Below are positions 11,917-23,503 of a DNA stretch of 64,000 bases, piece after piece. Location of the stretch: assembly GCA_905250025.1 (NCBI GenBank), contig CAJNOJ010000058.1, forward strand, positions 186,001 through 250,000, given 5' to 3'. Made by a program: the position numbers and the translations under genes. Numbering within the stretch: the stretch's first letter is position 1; each line of letters begins with the position of its first letter. Below the pieces are notes generated by a model. That model was not told where the DNA came from, did no database searches, and saw only the letters and a list, made by a program, of their open reading frames with translations. The DNA is from Adineta ricciae (Eukaryota > Rotifera > Eurotatoria > Adinetida > Adinetidae).

Positions 11917-12318
11917 TCTTTTGTTGTTTATTCAATGGAAAAACTATTGTTTGAAGATGCGATTCTTGGTAATGTAAATATTCTTCAAAAGAATGATTAG
12001 ATAAACTCTAATGAAATTGTTTGTTTAGTCAAGCATATTCTATTACGATTCTTTCTATATATATATTATTAGAATTTTCACAGTTGTCGCATGCTTATTA
12101 CCATCGGAATATGTAGTGCATAGTTGTGTCTTCGTCGAGCGATATACTGCGGCGAAAATTTGCATTAAACTAATCATTGAAAACGAATTGTCGGAGACTG
12201 TGTAAATGATAGATTTTATTGATCAAGAAAAGAAAATCACAAAAGAATAAAATAATTTTCTGGAATGTTTCTGTGTGCGTTTTTATAATGATTGAATGGA
12301 TGATTGTACGACGAATAT
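11917..12318. other. convergent 3' region, P450 relic / tektin
   Basis: AT-rich, no gene recognised. Some of it may be decayed P450 3' flank. Matches 25026-25429 in copy B. Confidence 0.45.
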
Positions 12319-13579
12319 TTACCAATCTTCGATTAAAATGGATTTTCTTAAACCTTCGTGACATTCGACTTCATCGACAAAGATCGTATTGGTTTTGGTT
12401 TCGATATCTTTTTCTAAGATTAATTTATCACGGTCTAAGTTGCGAAGACGAACATGGGATTCATCCAACCTAAAAATATCATCAAAAGAAAAATGCAACA
12501 AGCATTAATAATGATGATGAAAAGAAATCGGATATCTCTATCAAGATCGTGCTTCAATTCTTCTATTGACATTTCCGTTTCTCCACCTTCTCTTAATCTT
12601 CTTGTTTTTCTTATATATGTATTCATAAGATCAAGGAAATCGAAACGATGATTATCTCTTTTTACATACCGTTCTTGAAGTCGTTGTATTTCACATTCAA
12701 TTTCTCGGATTTCTTCGATAAGACGTTTCTGTGCAGGATCATAGACGAGCTCAACGTTGGCACGTTTATTTCGCGTGTCAAGACGTGTATGAGCCAATTT
12801 CAAGTATTGTTCCTTATCACGAATGGCTTTCTCTGTATTTTTAATACTTTCCTCCAATTGATCGATGAGCAGATTAACCTGAAAGCAAAAGAATCCGATT
12901 GAATCACTATTGTTTCCTTGGCTTTTTCGTCGCTTACATCACGTAATTGATCTTCGAGTTTTTGTTTCGCTTGTTTCGATTCGAAGATGCGTCGATCGAA
13001 TGAACGACGTGTCTTTTCCACAGCCTGTTTCATATCAGCAACGAGTTTCTTCAAAATACCATCGGTGACATTACGTAATTGAACAGCGTTGAGTCGTTGT
13101 GCTTCGGCATTCTTGATGTTTTTATCAGTGTAATCTTCCCAAAAAGGTTCCGAAACCGAACTGAAGAAATCAGAGTATTTAAAAATCTACAATGCCTCAG
13201 CTGGTTCGTGAAATCTTATCTAATCTCATTTACGAAAGAGAGAAAAAGGAGGAAGAGAGAAAAAGAAAGAAAGAAGATCTTCTCATCGGAAGAATTCTAA
13301 TGATTAGCAGACAGTCATGTTTTACTGCTGGAATACATACGCCCATGGGCGTTATTCTCCATCAACTAAAAAGTTTTCAGTCTCGAGAGAAAGAATTCCT
13401 TCTATCTGCATACACACAAATCAATATTGACGTACCGAGGATCGATATTGGCAACACCTTCTTTCAGATAAAGCGATGGACTTGTTACACTTAAATCAAT
13501 TGCGTGTTCATCGATTGTTTGAGCAGCAAATTTATCTTTCAAATCTCGATCAAGTAAATAGCGGGATTTACGCATCAAT
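12319..13579 (-). CDS. TEKT1: tektin-1, copy A: 3' four exons only (5'-truncated in this assembly)
   Basis: Exons 13436-13579, 12938-13160, 12670-12878 and 12319-12469 correspond one to one to the last four exons of the complete gene at 25430-30602. They encode the DLKDKFAAQTID segment, the tektin signature region (RLDTRNKRANVELVYD) and the C-terminus ending KSILIEDW. The 144-bp exon at the 5' end starts in phase 2, so upstream exons are required, but none are visible between 13580 and the undetermined base at 14633. Either the contig breaks inside a long intron or this copy has lost its front half. Confidence 0.85.
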
Positions 13580-13745
13580 CTAAATAAAAAGAACAGAACA
13601 CAATTATTATCTTTTTTTTTGCTCGATTCAATTTTCTCGAAAAGAAAAGGAACGAAGATACAGGCAGGCATCGCCGGAATCGATCATAGGCGAAGATGAG
13701 AGAATGAATAAGAGACAGGAAGTCATGCGAACGACTTTCAACACA

Positions 13746-14632
13746 TACGGACATAATTCCAATCGACACTTAGAGAGGAAAGACTAGCGAAGAAGAGAGA
13801 GAGAGAGAAAAAAAACGCTAGAAAAATCATGCGTCACCTGCTCATTGTAACTTGTGGGTGACATTTCCTTCGCACATTTTCCTTTCGAAGGGTAGATACA
13901 TTAAATAGTAACTGATTTTTTAACCTTAAGCTAAGACGCACCAGAAATCATCATCATTATCATCACCGTTTTATGTTGTTATTTTTCTCGGCATCATTTC
14001 TGCTACTGTCGAACAAATGACTCCATGTTACCAAAGGACAGATTTGCTATTTGCAAGATGATGTTGGCACACGCATATACATAGTAAAGTATTACCATTC
14101 CTCTGTATTTATACGTGATACACTGACACACAAACAGGTCGAATTCAAGCTTAGGTTACCAGAAGAAGTATGGAGCTTTTTCTTCATACATTCTGTATGG
14201 CGAAAAATAGTCTCATCAATAACAATATACATTTATGTTTGTACTGCTAATGGAGATAAATTATCTATTCGAATGGGATCATAAAAGTACGTTTTTGAAA
14301 AAGTAAAATTTGCCATCGGTAAGATTATCATTGGTGTAGTTTTTCTCCTACTGTTTTACATTCTCTCTCTTGTCCTGGCGTTTCTCTCCTCTGCATGTGT
14401 CTCTCTCAACATTATTACTATTATCTCATAATAAACATATAGAAAACGGCAGCGCACGCTAAACAGCTGTGCTTTCAATAAATTGCTGAACAAAAGAAAC
14501 TACACTGCCGCGCGCCATATAGCAGAAATGTCATCATCTCATCAGTTTCTTCTCTGCGAGTGATAGTGGACGTGCTTGTCAATGTGAGTCGGATATTTCT
14601 AATCGACACGTTGCACTACATATACACAACAG
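13746..14632. other. unique DNA between copy A and the first undetermined base
   Basis: No counterpart elsewhere in the window; this is where copy A departs from copy B. It contains a GA-rich run (about 13793-13816). A 77-codon open frame at 14051-14284 shows no domain. If the neighbouring gene is intact this would be part of the large tektin intron. Confidence 0.45.
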
Positions 14633-14633
14633 N
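14633..14633. other. undetermined base (assembly join)
   Basis: A single N exactly where homology to 2123 begins. It is probably a scaffolding or contig-merge point, and the true distance is unknown. Confidence 0.8.
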
Positions 14634-14718
14634 CTTTCATTTACTTATGTATCTTATATTTAATTTCACAGTTGTTTATTTATAGATAAATCTTCTATCG
14701 ATCTCGGTTGAAACCAGC

Positions 14719-15299
14719 ATGAAAGCAAAAGGTAATCTTCGAGAATATCGTATCATCGGTCGTAAACTTCCCTCAGCGACCTTAAAAACACCACCACTTT
14801 ATGAAATGCATATCTATGCACCTGATGAAGTTCAAGCCAAATCTCGTTTTTGGTTTTTCTTACGTCAACTCAAGCGTGTCAAGAAAAGTGCTGGTGAAAT
14901 TGTCGAATGCAAATTAGTTAATGAACGCAAACCATTAACTGTCAAGAATTTTGGCATTTGGCTTCGTTATGATTCTCGATCAGGTACACATAACATGTAT
15001 CGAGAATACCGCGATCTTACACGAGCATTAGCTGTTACTCAATGTTATCGAGATATGGGTGCCAAACATCGTGCGCGACCATCAACAATTCAAATTATGA
15101 AAATTAAACGTTTAGCTGCCAAAGATTGCCGCCGACCACATGTGACACAATTTCATGATGCGAAGATCAAGTAAGAGACGAGCAAACGTTGAATAAGATT
15201 TAGTAAAAATTAATGTTTAGATTTCCAATGGTCAACAAGGCAACGAAACGTTTACATCATCCACGCTTTACAACACGTCGTCCACACACATACTTTTAA
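14719..15299 (+). CDS. RPL18A: 60S ribosomal protein eL20 (L18a), copy B
   Basis: Exons 14719-15170 and 15221-15299. The protein is identical to copy A although about nine codons differ, so both copies have been under purifying selection. The intron and the polyadenylation signal (15328-15333) are conserved. Only 85 bp of 5' flank are available before the assembly join at 14633, so the promoter of this copy is not in the window. Confidence 0.97.
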
Positions 15300-15499
15300 A
15301 ACAAGCAATACCATAGTTATCGATTCAAATAAAATGCTTTTCGATCTATTGCATTGTTTTTGAGAAAAAAAAGAATAAAACAAAAGACAAGAATAAAAAG
15401 AAAGCTTCTTCTTTGTTTTTATTTTAGATTTCTATTTATGTATTAAACTTAAAGGTGGCTATTTGCCACCAAAGAACATAACTACAAAAGTTTGTGTCA

Positions 15500-17522
15500 A
15501 TGTCATCCGGACGACCGAGTATGTATAATGCTCGGACATCATCCATGACACGTCAATTGCCGGCAATCAACAATGCCGCCAATGTCGGATCACTAACAAG
15601 AGCTATTCAATCAGGTAGTATGAACGTCACCACAGCCGCGCGAGCAAGACCACCGAGCGGCTATAGACAAAACTCAATGGAGAGAGGCAATTCTTTGATA
15701 AGACACATTCCAGCATCAAGTTCTTTAGTACAACGACGGACTTCAAACGATGCGACTAGGTCACGAATGTTATCTAATCAGGATCGATCGGTACGGGCGT
15801 CACATGAAATTCAATCATCGAACATTTAAATAAAAAACAACTTTGTGTTTAGTTATCGACAACGGCAGCAACTACGAACAATATGCGATACATGAACACT
15901 GCAGCAAATGAATCAGCTTATGATTATCCTGAACGTCGTGAATCAGGTGCCTCCAATGCATCATCAACAATTGCCAAAACATCCGCGTACGATCATCGTT
16001 CAGCATCCACACTGGAGTCAAGATTAAGATCAGGTGGTTTAACTGGTTTACAGAACCTTGGCAACACAGTAATTATACATTTTCTGGCAAATGGTTCATA
16101 TTGAGTGTTGTTATAATATTCTAGTGTTTCATGAATTCGGTGCTTCAATGCTTATCAAATACCAAACCACTTTTGTTGTTTTGTTTGACAGAAAATCTTG
16201 CAGATTACTTGAACACATCGTTAACAAGTGTCATGAAAGGTGTTTTAATGCGAGGTACACTTGACAGAACTTTTTTTTATAAGATAAGCAAACTTCTGTA
16301 CGAATTAGAGTATGCAAATCTGGTACGGAAGATGTGGACTGCGTCCGATGGACATTCAGTTGTTAGTCCATCATCGTTCAAAAATACAGTTGGACGGTTT
16401 GCTCCACGTTTTCTCGGTTATGCGTACGTTTCAGATGAATATCTGCTGAATAATTTTTTTCTCCAACAAGAAGTGTCGTTCTATTTTTCAGACAACAAGA
16501 CTCTCAAGAATTTTTACGCTATCTTTTACAAGGACTCCATGAAGATGTTAATCGAGTACAACGAAAACCGGATCCGATAAAAATCGATGAAAAAGCAGAA
16601 GAAAGAATGCCGTAAGGATCAAAACATTTGTCTTTATACGAAATGAGATTCTTCGAATTGTTTTAGGGAAAGAGATCGTGCAAAATTCAGTTGGGAACGT
16701 TGTTTATCATACGACAACAGTGATATTGCCGGTTTGTATACTATTTTTCATCTTCAACTAAGCGTTATTTCGATGGCTTTCTTCTATAGATATTTTTGCC
16801 GGACAACTAAAAAGTACTCTCGAGTGTACTCATTGCCAATATCAATCCATAACTTTTGATATGTTTTGGGATTTATCCATTCCATTACCACGAGTAGGAC
16901 AGTCTTTTCCGAACGGCATGCGACTAGAGATCTTTGGTAATTTAGAACAAATCATCAAGTAGTGTACAAGAATGTATACAATTGTTTATGAGTAGAGAAG
17001 ATCTAGATGGAAATGAGAAGCCGGTAAAGTGTAGAGAATGTTCGGTTATTTCGATTCAATAGAAAATATTTAGATGTGCGCAAGATGCAAACAAAAACGA
17101 CGGTGTACGAAGAAATTCTCCATACAAAGATGTCCAAACATCCTCGTTCTTCATCTAAAACGTTTTTCACAAGCTCGTGGTCGAACGAAGCTAAGCACCT
17201 ACGTTGATTTTCCAATCACTAATCTCCGACTTGACGAACTGTCTGATGTGATGTCTGAAAGCTACGAAGGTACGGCTTTCCTCTCATATTCATTCACACA
17301 CAAAAGAACAATCTGTTTTCAGGACCTCCTCCAGTTTACAATCTATTCGGTGTATCCAATCATAGTGGTACAGCGTACTCTGGTCACTACATTGCCCAAT
17401 GTAAACATCCATTTACGAATCAGTGGCATGAATTTAATGATTCATCAGTTAGCACTCTAAATGAAAAATCTCGAATAATATCATCAAATGCTTATGTGCT
17501 ATTCTATGAGCGACATACGTAA
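15500..17522 (+). CDS. USP2: ubiquitin carboxyl-terminal hydrolase, USP2/USP21 class, copy B
   Basis: Same ten-exon structure as copy A. The first exons are 15500-15790, 15853-16068 and 16125-16254; the last ends at 17522. The catalytic Cys codon is 16125-16127, at the intron boundary as in copy A. The His box reads SGHYIAQC. Most amino-acid differences from copy A are in the Ser/Arg-rich N-terminal region and at conservative sites (for example KMWTAS versus KMWTSS); the catalytic elements are unchanged. I see no disabling change, so both copies appear functional. Confidence 0.92.
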
Positions 17523-18049
17523 CAGAAAAGAATTTTTATTTTTATTTTCTTTTTGTTTTATCAAAGTTTTGTTTTGTAAAATCAGATCTTCCGAATGGAA
17601 CATTTTTAATCGATTATCATTCGAGGTTTTCTCTCTCTCGCTCTCTCTTTCTTTGTCTTTTGTTTGATTTCTTCCTTTTCGAGCAAAACATTTTGTGTGT
17701 ATGTGCGTGCGCACGGGCTTGCATTTACTGCTGAAAAATAATAATGGAATATTGATGAAATCATCATTCTATGAGCGACTTCACTTCGGGCCACACAGAA
17801 CGTTCAAAACAACCTAAATTTAGATGACATATTACGTAGTCTACTGAAACTTTACCGGAGGGCAATGACATTCCTAGGAAATTTTCACAACTTTCAAAAC
17901 TATTTTGTCATCTAGCATTAGTGAAAATGCAAACAAGTATCTATACAACCATTGAAGATAAATTATTTTATGTAAATCATTCGTAGAAAATCCGCTTCGC
18001 AGATATGGCGGTCAAAAAAAGAAATCAATCATCATTTTTTTTCTAGTTA
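17523..18049. other. convergent 3' region between USP and EB-module genes, copy B
   Basis: Counterpart of 5013-5530, with the same CTCTC/TTTC low-complexity run (about 17628-17660). No gene. Confidence 0.5.
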
Positions 18050-19770
18050 CTATTTGCAAACTGTGGCTGTGGCATTCCAACTTGTACCTGTCGGGCAATT
18101 ACATGTTCCCGAAGGACATTGAAGCGATAAAAGACATGTATAATTAAGTGATGCTGTACATGAACCACCATACGAAGCGCGACTGACTAAAATAGATATG
18201 AAAGTAGAGAAATGATTTTCGTACAAATGAACTACATACCGCATTGATTCAAAGCTGGATCAAAGTATTGAGTGTTAGCACAATTACATGTATAATCTGA
18301 TAAGTATCGTGAACAGTTACATACACCTGCCACCGTTGGACAGCTTAATGTTGGAATACAATCACTGTCATATGAGCAGGCTTCGGAATAGTTAAGCCGT
18401 GCATCTACAAAAAAGTGTGTGTTCAGATTCTCGAACCGAGTATTCTTCTTACAGCATTGTTCAAAGTTAGAATTCCAATAGTTAGTTGTGTCACATACAC
18501 ATTGGCTGTTATTACAAGAAAGACCTCGATTCGAATCACATTGCATCGATCCAACTACGCATGACGCGTTATATTTACGCTGTGTTTCTAAACATCAACA
18601 TTAAATCTGACTCAAGATATTCTTGTAAAAGATCTTACCACAAAGACTTGATGAATTTAGAAATGTACCCGATGGACATGAACATGCTGATACATTCCAT
18701 GCCTTTGTCACGGTACATGTGCAATTACCAGTGCTACATGTAAGGCCAACTGATGATTTACACTGGCTTGAACCAGATACGCATGCATCACCATACGTCA
18801 GTGTGTTATTAAGGATTAGTGCACCTAACAAATTCATAATTATTTCACAAAACTTTATGCATCGAATTTCAAGCTCACAGGCACTGTTTGTCGCATTATA
18901 AGTGTAATAGCCATTACACTTACAAAGACCATTAGTACAAACAAGTTGTAACGACGAATCACATTGACTTGATGATGTACAACTGTTATTATATTTCAAA
19001 TAGGCACCTAAAATTAGATGACATATAGACGATTTACTGTGAAAATGCAGGTTGATTATGTTGTGTTCTCATACTGTTTTTAGTTTCATGTGCAGAACAA
19101 AACAACTTTTTCACTAAGAGGTTATCTCTAAAAAAAATATTCTAAACCCGTATGTGGACTACAAAACGCTCTACAAACTGCAGCATGAGATTATAATAAG
19201 CACTTCCGATGTTTTAACTCTAGTTCAAGTCGTACGTACATGTACTATTCGTTGGATTCCACGTTGTACTCGAACTGCACACACAAAATCCATTTGGACA
19301 ATAGAGACCCTTCGATGAAATGCATTGATTTGAACCTGGGCTGCACGCTTGATTATATGAAAGCGAGTTATCACTGGCAGTCGATGCTAAAATACAAGAA
19401 AAGGTGTTCGCGGAAGTTCAGGTATTAATCATCTAATCAGTATACATTTCTGGCTAACTACCACACCAACGACAACTGCAATTACAATTGCCAGAACAGT
19501 AATACCAGCTGCAACAATGGCAATAACAACTTTTTTCTGCTTTTTGGGTTTATCGTTGAAGACACCTTTCTAATCAATGAAAAATAGAGTGATTTATGCA
19601 AAAAGAAACGATAAGCGAAAAACTTAACATACATTGTGTAAATTTGGATCCCAACTTTGCCCATCAAAACCTTGTCCACCCTCGTCATTTCGTGGAATTT
19701 GTCTGATATCCACATTATCTTTAAATTGAATATTTCTCGGAGCAACTCGTGCTGGTTTTTGCGTCGCCAT
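18050..19770 (-). CDS. type II membrane protein with EB-type cysteine modules, copy B (long form)
   Basis: Eight exons on the minus strand. The start is at 19770 and the stop at 18050-18052. The middle exons are 18879-19007, 18639-18824 and 18453-18587. In total there are 380 codons in phase. Cytoplasmic N-terminus, one transmembrane helix and tandem Cys-rich modules are as in copy A. The two extra exon-equivalents encode modules such as SGSSQCKSSVGLTCSTGNC and CSCPSGTFLNSSSLC. The exons after the membrane segment all begin after one base of a codon, so modules can be gained or lost without breaking the frame. Function unknown; a cell-surface role is likely. Confidence 0.8.
18533..18966. repeat. 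11-bp direct repeats flanking the segment missing from copy A
   Basis: GAATCACATTG occurs at 18533-18543 and again at 18956-18966, 423 bp apart. In copy A there is one such element (about 6018-6028), with left-hand sequence like the first and right-hand sequence like the second. This is the expected product of recombination or slippage between the repeats. Confidence 0.8.
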
Positions 19771-20618
19771 TGTGCAATGCTTGATCACTAAGTAGACACA
19801 ACGAACAGTCTTCCAATTTTATGTAACCAGTAATAATATTTAAACTAAAACGAAAAGTAAACAACCGTTTTTTTTTCTTCTGTTGTCGTCAATCAATGGT
19901 AAATTAAAGAACTGTGCAAAAAATACAGCTACACTCTTTCTGTTTTCGTCGACGAAAACGGAACGTGAGATTCAATTTGATCATTTATAAAAATACAAAA
20001 CTCAAGAAGAAAGAAAACATCACCAAATAACACTCGATGTATTTATTTAACACGAACTGACTAATGGAATTCAGTCATTCTGAAAATGGGTGGATCCGTT
20101 TAGCACGCATGCCCCCGCCGGATATTGCTAAATGACCACGCATTTAGAATAACTAGAAATTACTCACATGGTACGCACTATTTTTCTGTTCAAGAACGAG
20201 TATTTTCTATCAATCGGTGGTCAAGCTTGACTGATACAATAGTCAGACGATTATTTTTGCTCATCATCCATCGAATGATTGCATAAATATTATTTTTTTC
20301 AAACTTATTTATTCTAGTCATTGTTAACGATCCGATGTTTTCGTTGTTAAACGTTCGTATTTACTAGTCGAATAAATCGAATATTGATGAGCTCTGATGT
20401 TTTTTTTTGTTTAATTTACAATTGCAACAAAGTATAAGATAAAAAAAGCTAGATGAATAATCTTTTTATCGTGCAAAGAGACTTCTCAGCGACCTCTCTC
20501 CAACATTGATAAAGCTTAATGAATCATTTTCTTGCATATAAGTCAACAATTCTTCTTTTACCTTGCTAGTTTATCGCATACAGACATTGACGTTAACATT
20601 TTTTGTGTGATTATCAAA
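19771..20618. other. divergent intergenic region, EB-module gene / CHMP5, copy B
   Basis: Counterpart of 6832-7688; presumed promoters of both genes, no recognisable element. Confidence 0.45.
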
Positions 20619-21891
20619 ATGAATCGACTTTTTGGACATTCGAAATCTAATGCGGCACCTAAGCCCACTTTGAACGACACTGCAGCAACCATCGACCTGC
20701 GAGTAGAAACGATCAATAAGCAAATCGCTTCCGTTGAACAAGGTTAATCCGAAAAATAAACAACCATGGTCATTGTAAATATTTTTCTTTAGAATTGCAA
20801 GCTTATAGTCGATTACCTCCATCAAAAAAAGTTCGTGATTGTTGATTTAATCATTCTCAGTTCAAATTTATCTGCTTGCAGGCCAGTCAAAAAGCACGTG
20901 CAATGGCACTTCTGAATAAGAAGAAACTGTATGATATTTCTGGTTAATAGGTGTGCCTAATTCAATTGATAAGTTTAGATATGAAAGACAACGAATGACA
21001 TTGGAAGGACAAGCTTCCAATATCGGTGCCACAGCTTTTGCTGTTAGCAATATTGAAACGCAAAAGCAGATGGTAGGAATACTTCGATGCAATTTGAGTA
21101 TTGTATTTCTATGATTGTTTTTTAGTACAACGGATTGAGAGATGCGAAAACGCAGTTAGCCAAAGGTTATAAAGATTTGAAAATCGATAAAGTCGAGGTA
21201 TGTACTAAAATCCGTTTTGAATAAGATAAGAAAAAGAATGATCTGATAGACAAACTACATCTTATTCCTATAAATACATTAGCAACCATTCAGAAAGTTA
21301 TTTATAGTTGTTTGATAACACTTCTACTAGGCAAAGATTTGATCATAAAAAATGATTTACACTCATAAAATAACACTTCGATAAGATTTTAACACCCAAA
21401 TTAAGTGAAACGAGTGGGCCTAAAGTGCAAAGATATTTCACGCATAATTTATAGTCAGTTATTCATCGCTACTTATAGACGCTCATGGATGAACTTGATG
21501 ATCAACTTCTTGATCAAGAAGAAATGAACGATATGTTTAGTCGACCTATTGGTCAAGATACCTATATGACTGACGCAGATCTTGAGAATGGTATGAAAGA
21601 AAAGAAATCCATACACTGAATAAACTGTTTCTATCCTTTCTAAAGAATTAGCCGGTCTTGCTGAAGCTGAATATGGTATAGAATCAAATGCTATGTTCAA
21701 TGATTTACATGCACCTAGTGTGCCAGTTCAACCGATTGATGCAGGTTCTACAACTGCATCGACGACGACCCAGGTTTGTCTTCATCTTTTGTTTCTTATT
21801 TTGATATCTATTGGTCGCTTTCAACTAGAATGGTGTCGGCGTAGATGAATTTGGCTTACCAAAACTTCCAGCGACAGGAATGAAAAACTGA
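20619..21891 (+). CDS. CHMP5: ESCRT-III subunit CHMP5 (Vps60), copy B
   Basis: Start MNRLFGHSK; the same intron positions as copy A, including the one intron of about 280 bp. The conserved C-terminal GVGVDEFGLPKLPA is present; the stop is TGA (21889-21891) where copy A uses TAA. Only a few conservative residue changes are visible, so the gene is probably functional. Convergent with the cysteine-rich gene at 21940-22480. Confidence 0.93.
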
Positions 21892-21939
21892 GACAACTGA
21901 TTGCTCTAGCATTTACAAATAAAATTTTATTCTTTATTT

Positions 21940-22480
21940 TTAAAAACATTTTTTATAACACGACATTTTACCCATAACTGTCCATCTCACACATCGACAT
22001 TTACCCGAACAGCATTGATAATCTCGAGCACAGAAACTGTCCGTCAGACGACATGCTTCTTGATTGGTAGAAACCAGAGCTGTTCCTGGTCCACCGTAGG
22101 TATAATAATATGAAGAAGATATTGGCAACATAAAGGACGATGGCTGGCCAAGATCACGTGTGTCACGAGCATATTGATCAGGATGGAAACGACGTGATTG
22201 AACATACGTTGAAGAACGCTCACGAGCACGAACCTGTTGGTATTGTTGTTTATAAAAGGCTTTCAGAGCATTGGCTCCGGTATTAAGAAGATCGGTGTTC
22301 AAATTCGATGAACGAATTCGACCTGATGATTGACCATAGAGTTCTCGAGCTAAAAACAATCGATGAAGTTTTCTCTTCAAACAAAGTTAATTTTTTAACA
22401 ATCAATTATTTACCTGCATCAAGCTGTCGTTTGTTTGTTAACAAAACAAAAAAGGTTCCTAATAGAATCAGTCGTATCAT
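21940..22480 (-). CDS. secreted protein with C-terminal eight-cysteine knot-like domain, copy B
   Basis: Two-exon gene matching 9013-9553: signal peptide exon, then a polar Arg/Tyr-rich middle and the C-terminal C-x6-C-x5-CC-x3-C-x-C-x10-C-x3-C block, which is identical to copy A in that block. A handful of substitutions (for example NLNTDLL versus NLNIDLL) lie in the middle region. Signal peptide and all cysteines are kept, so this copy also looks functional. Confidence 0.75.
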
Positions 22481-23503
22481 ATAGCTATTTCTTTTCTAGT
22501 GACACACCATTCAACAGGTAACTGAACTTTTCCTCTTCTTTTGAGAGAATAACGACGGTCATACCTTTTGCTTAACAGGTCATCTATAGATAGTGTCTCT
22601 CTTTTCTTCTCTCTCTCTCTTTCTTTCTCTTCCGTCGAGCAAACACAGGAAGATAGAGAAAGGTCATATAATCTCTAGGCAAGAGAAAGACATAAAATTG
22701 AATGACATTGCTCACCTAGTCAAATATTTTGAAATAAAATAAATAAATTATTAATGAAACCACGTTTTTCATGAGAAGACAACCCTTCAAATTCATTAGC
22801 AAAAGTTTTTTCTAGAAATGCTACGCTAGAATAATGAAAACCAATAGGCAAATATGTTTTTTTTCACAATATGAACTACTAATGATAACTGGCTACAACC
22901 AGATGATCCGTACAGCACAATACCGCGTGATTGGAATAAGTCCTTTAACATTTTCTGAACCAACGATATCATTCCATGTCGTTTTAACTTCTCTAACAAT
23001 TATATCATATTGAGCTGATGGATTTATGGAATAAATGCGAATCGAAAATTATCTTAAACAACAGTTAATATGTTAACGATTCTTGCACTTCTTCTCGAAT
23101 TTTTAGTATCATAGATTTTGAACATAATCATGCTCCTTATTTAGTTTCACATTTGTTCTATGTATACGAAGAATCGCTAAATGACCAACAATATCAAGAG
23201 CATTAATATCAACTCTTATGTGAAAATGATGACATAGCTTTATTCTTCGCCAGCAATTCTACTGATCCAGTGGACACAGATGCCGATATATAGTATTAAA
23301 AATTCGATCCATACCAACACGCACTTTGTCTTCCCAAATAGGAATTTTTCAATCAAGAGCAAAACCTTTGCAGTACACTCTTCGTACAATTCAGAGCAGT
23401 TTGATAAGATATATATATATCTTTTTTAATGGCTAAAAGGTAGAACACCTGTAAGCACTGTGAATGATTTCGCTTTTACGGACATAGATTATTTTTGAAT
23501 ATC
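22481..23503. other. intergenic, copy B counterpart of 9554-10494
   Basis: Carries the CT-rich tract (about 22595-22631) and a more decayed version of the coding-like relic. A segment of about 80 bp near 22990-23070 is absent from copy A between short TTAAC repeats. Confidence 0.45.

Larger units (their letters stand above)
2123..13745 (+). repeat. copy A of a ~12 kb direct duplication
   Basis: Gene order, intron positions and most of the noncoding sequence match 14634-26857. The offset is 12,511 bp at the left end (2123 versus 14634) and 13,112 bp at the right end (13745 versus 26857), so copy B is about 600 bp longer net. Most of that comes from one 423-bp event in the EB-module gene. The homology stops exactly where copy B meets its undetermined bases. 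Divergence is low in exons and clearly higher, with indels, in the P450 relic and intergenic DNA. Confidence 0.95.

Noticed and set aside
12454..12902. Two plus-strand open frames opposite tektin exons
   Set aside because: They are antisense shadows of the tektin coiled-coil exons and recur identically in copy B.
14051..14284. 77-codon open frame in the unique DNA after copy A
   Set aside because: No recognisable domain, no counterpart after copy B, and low-complexity composition.
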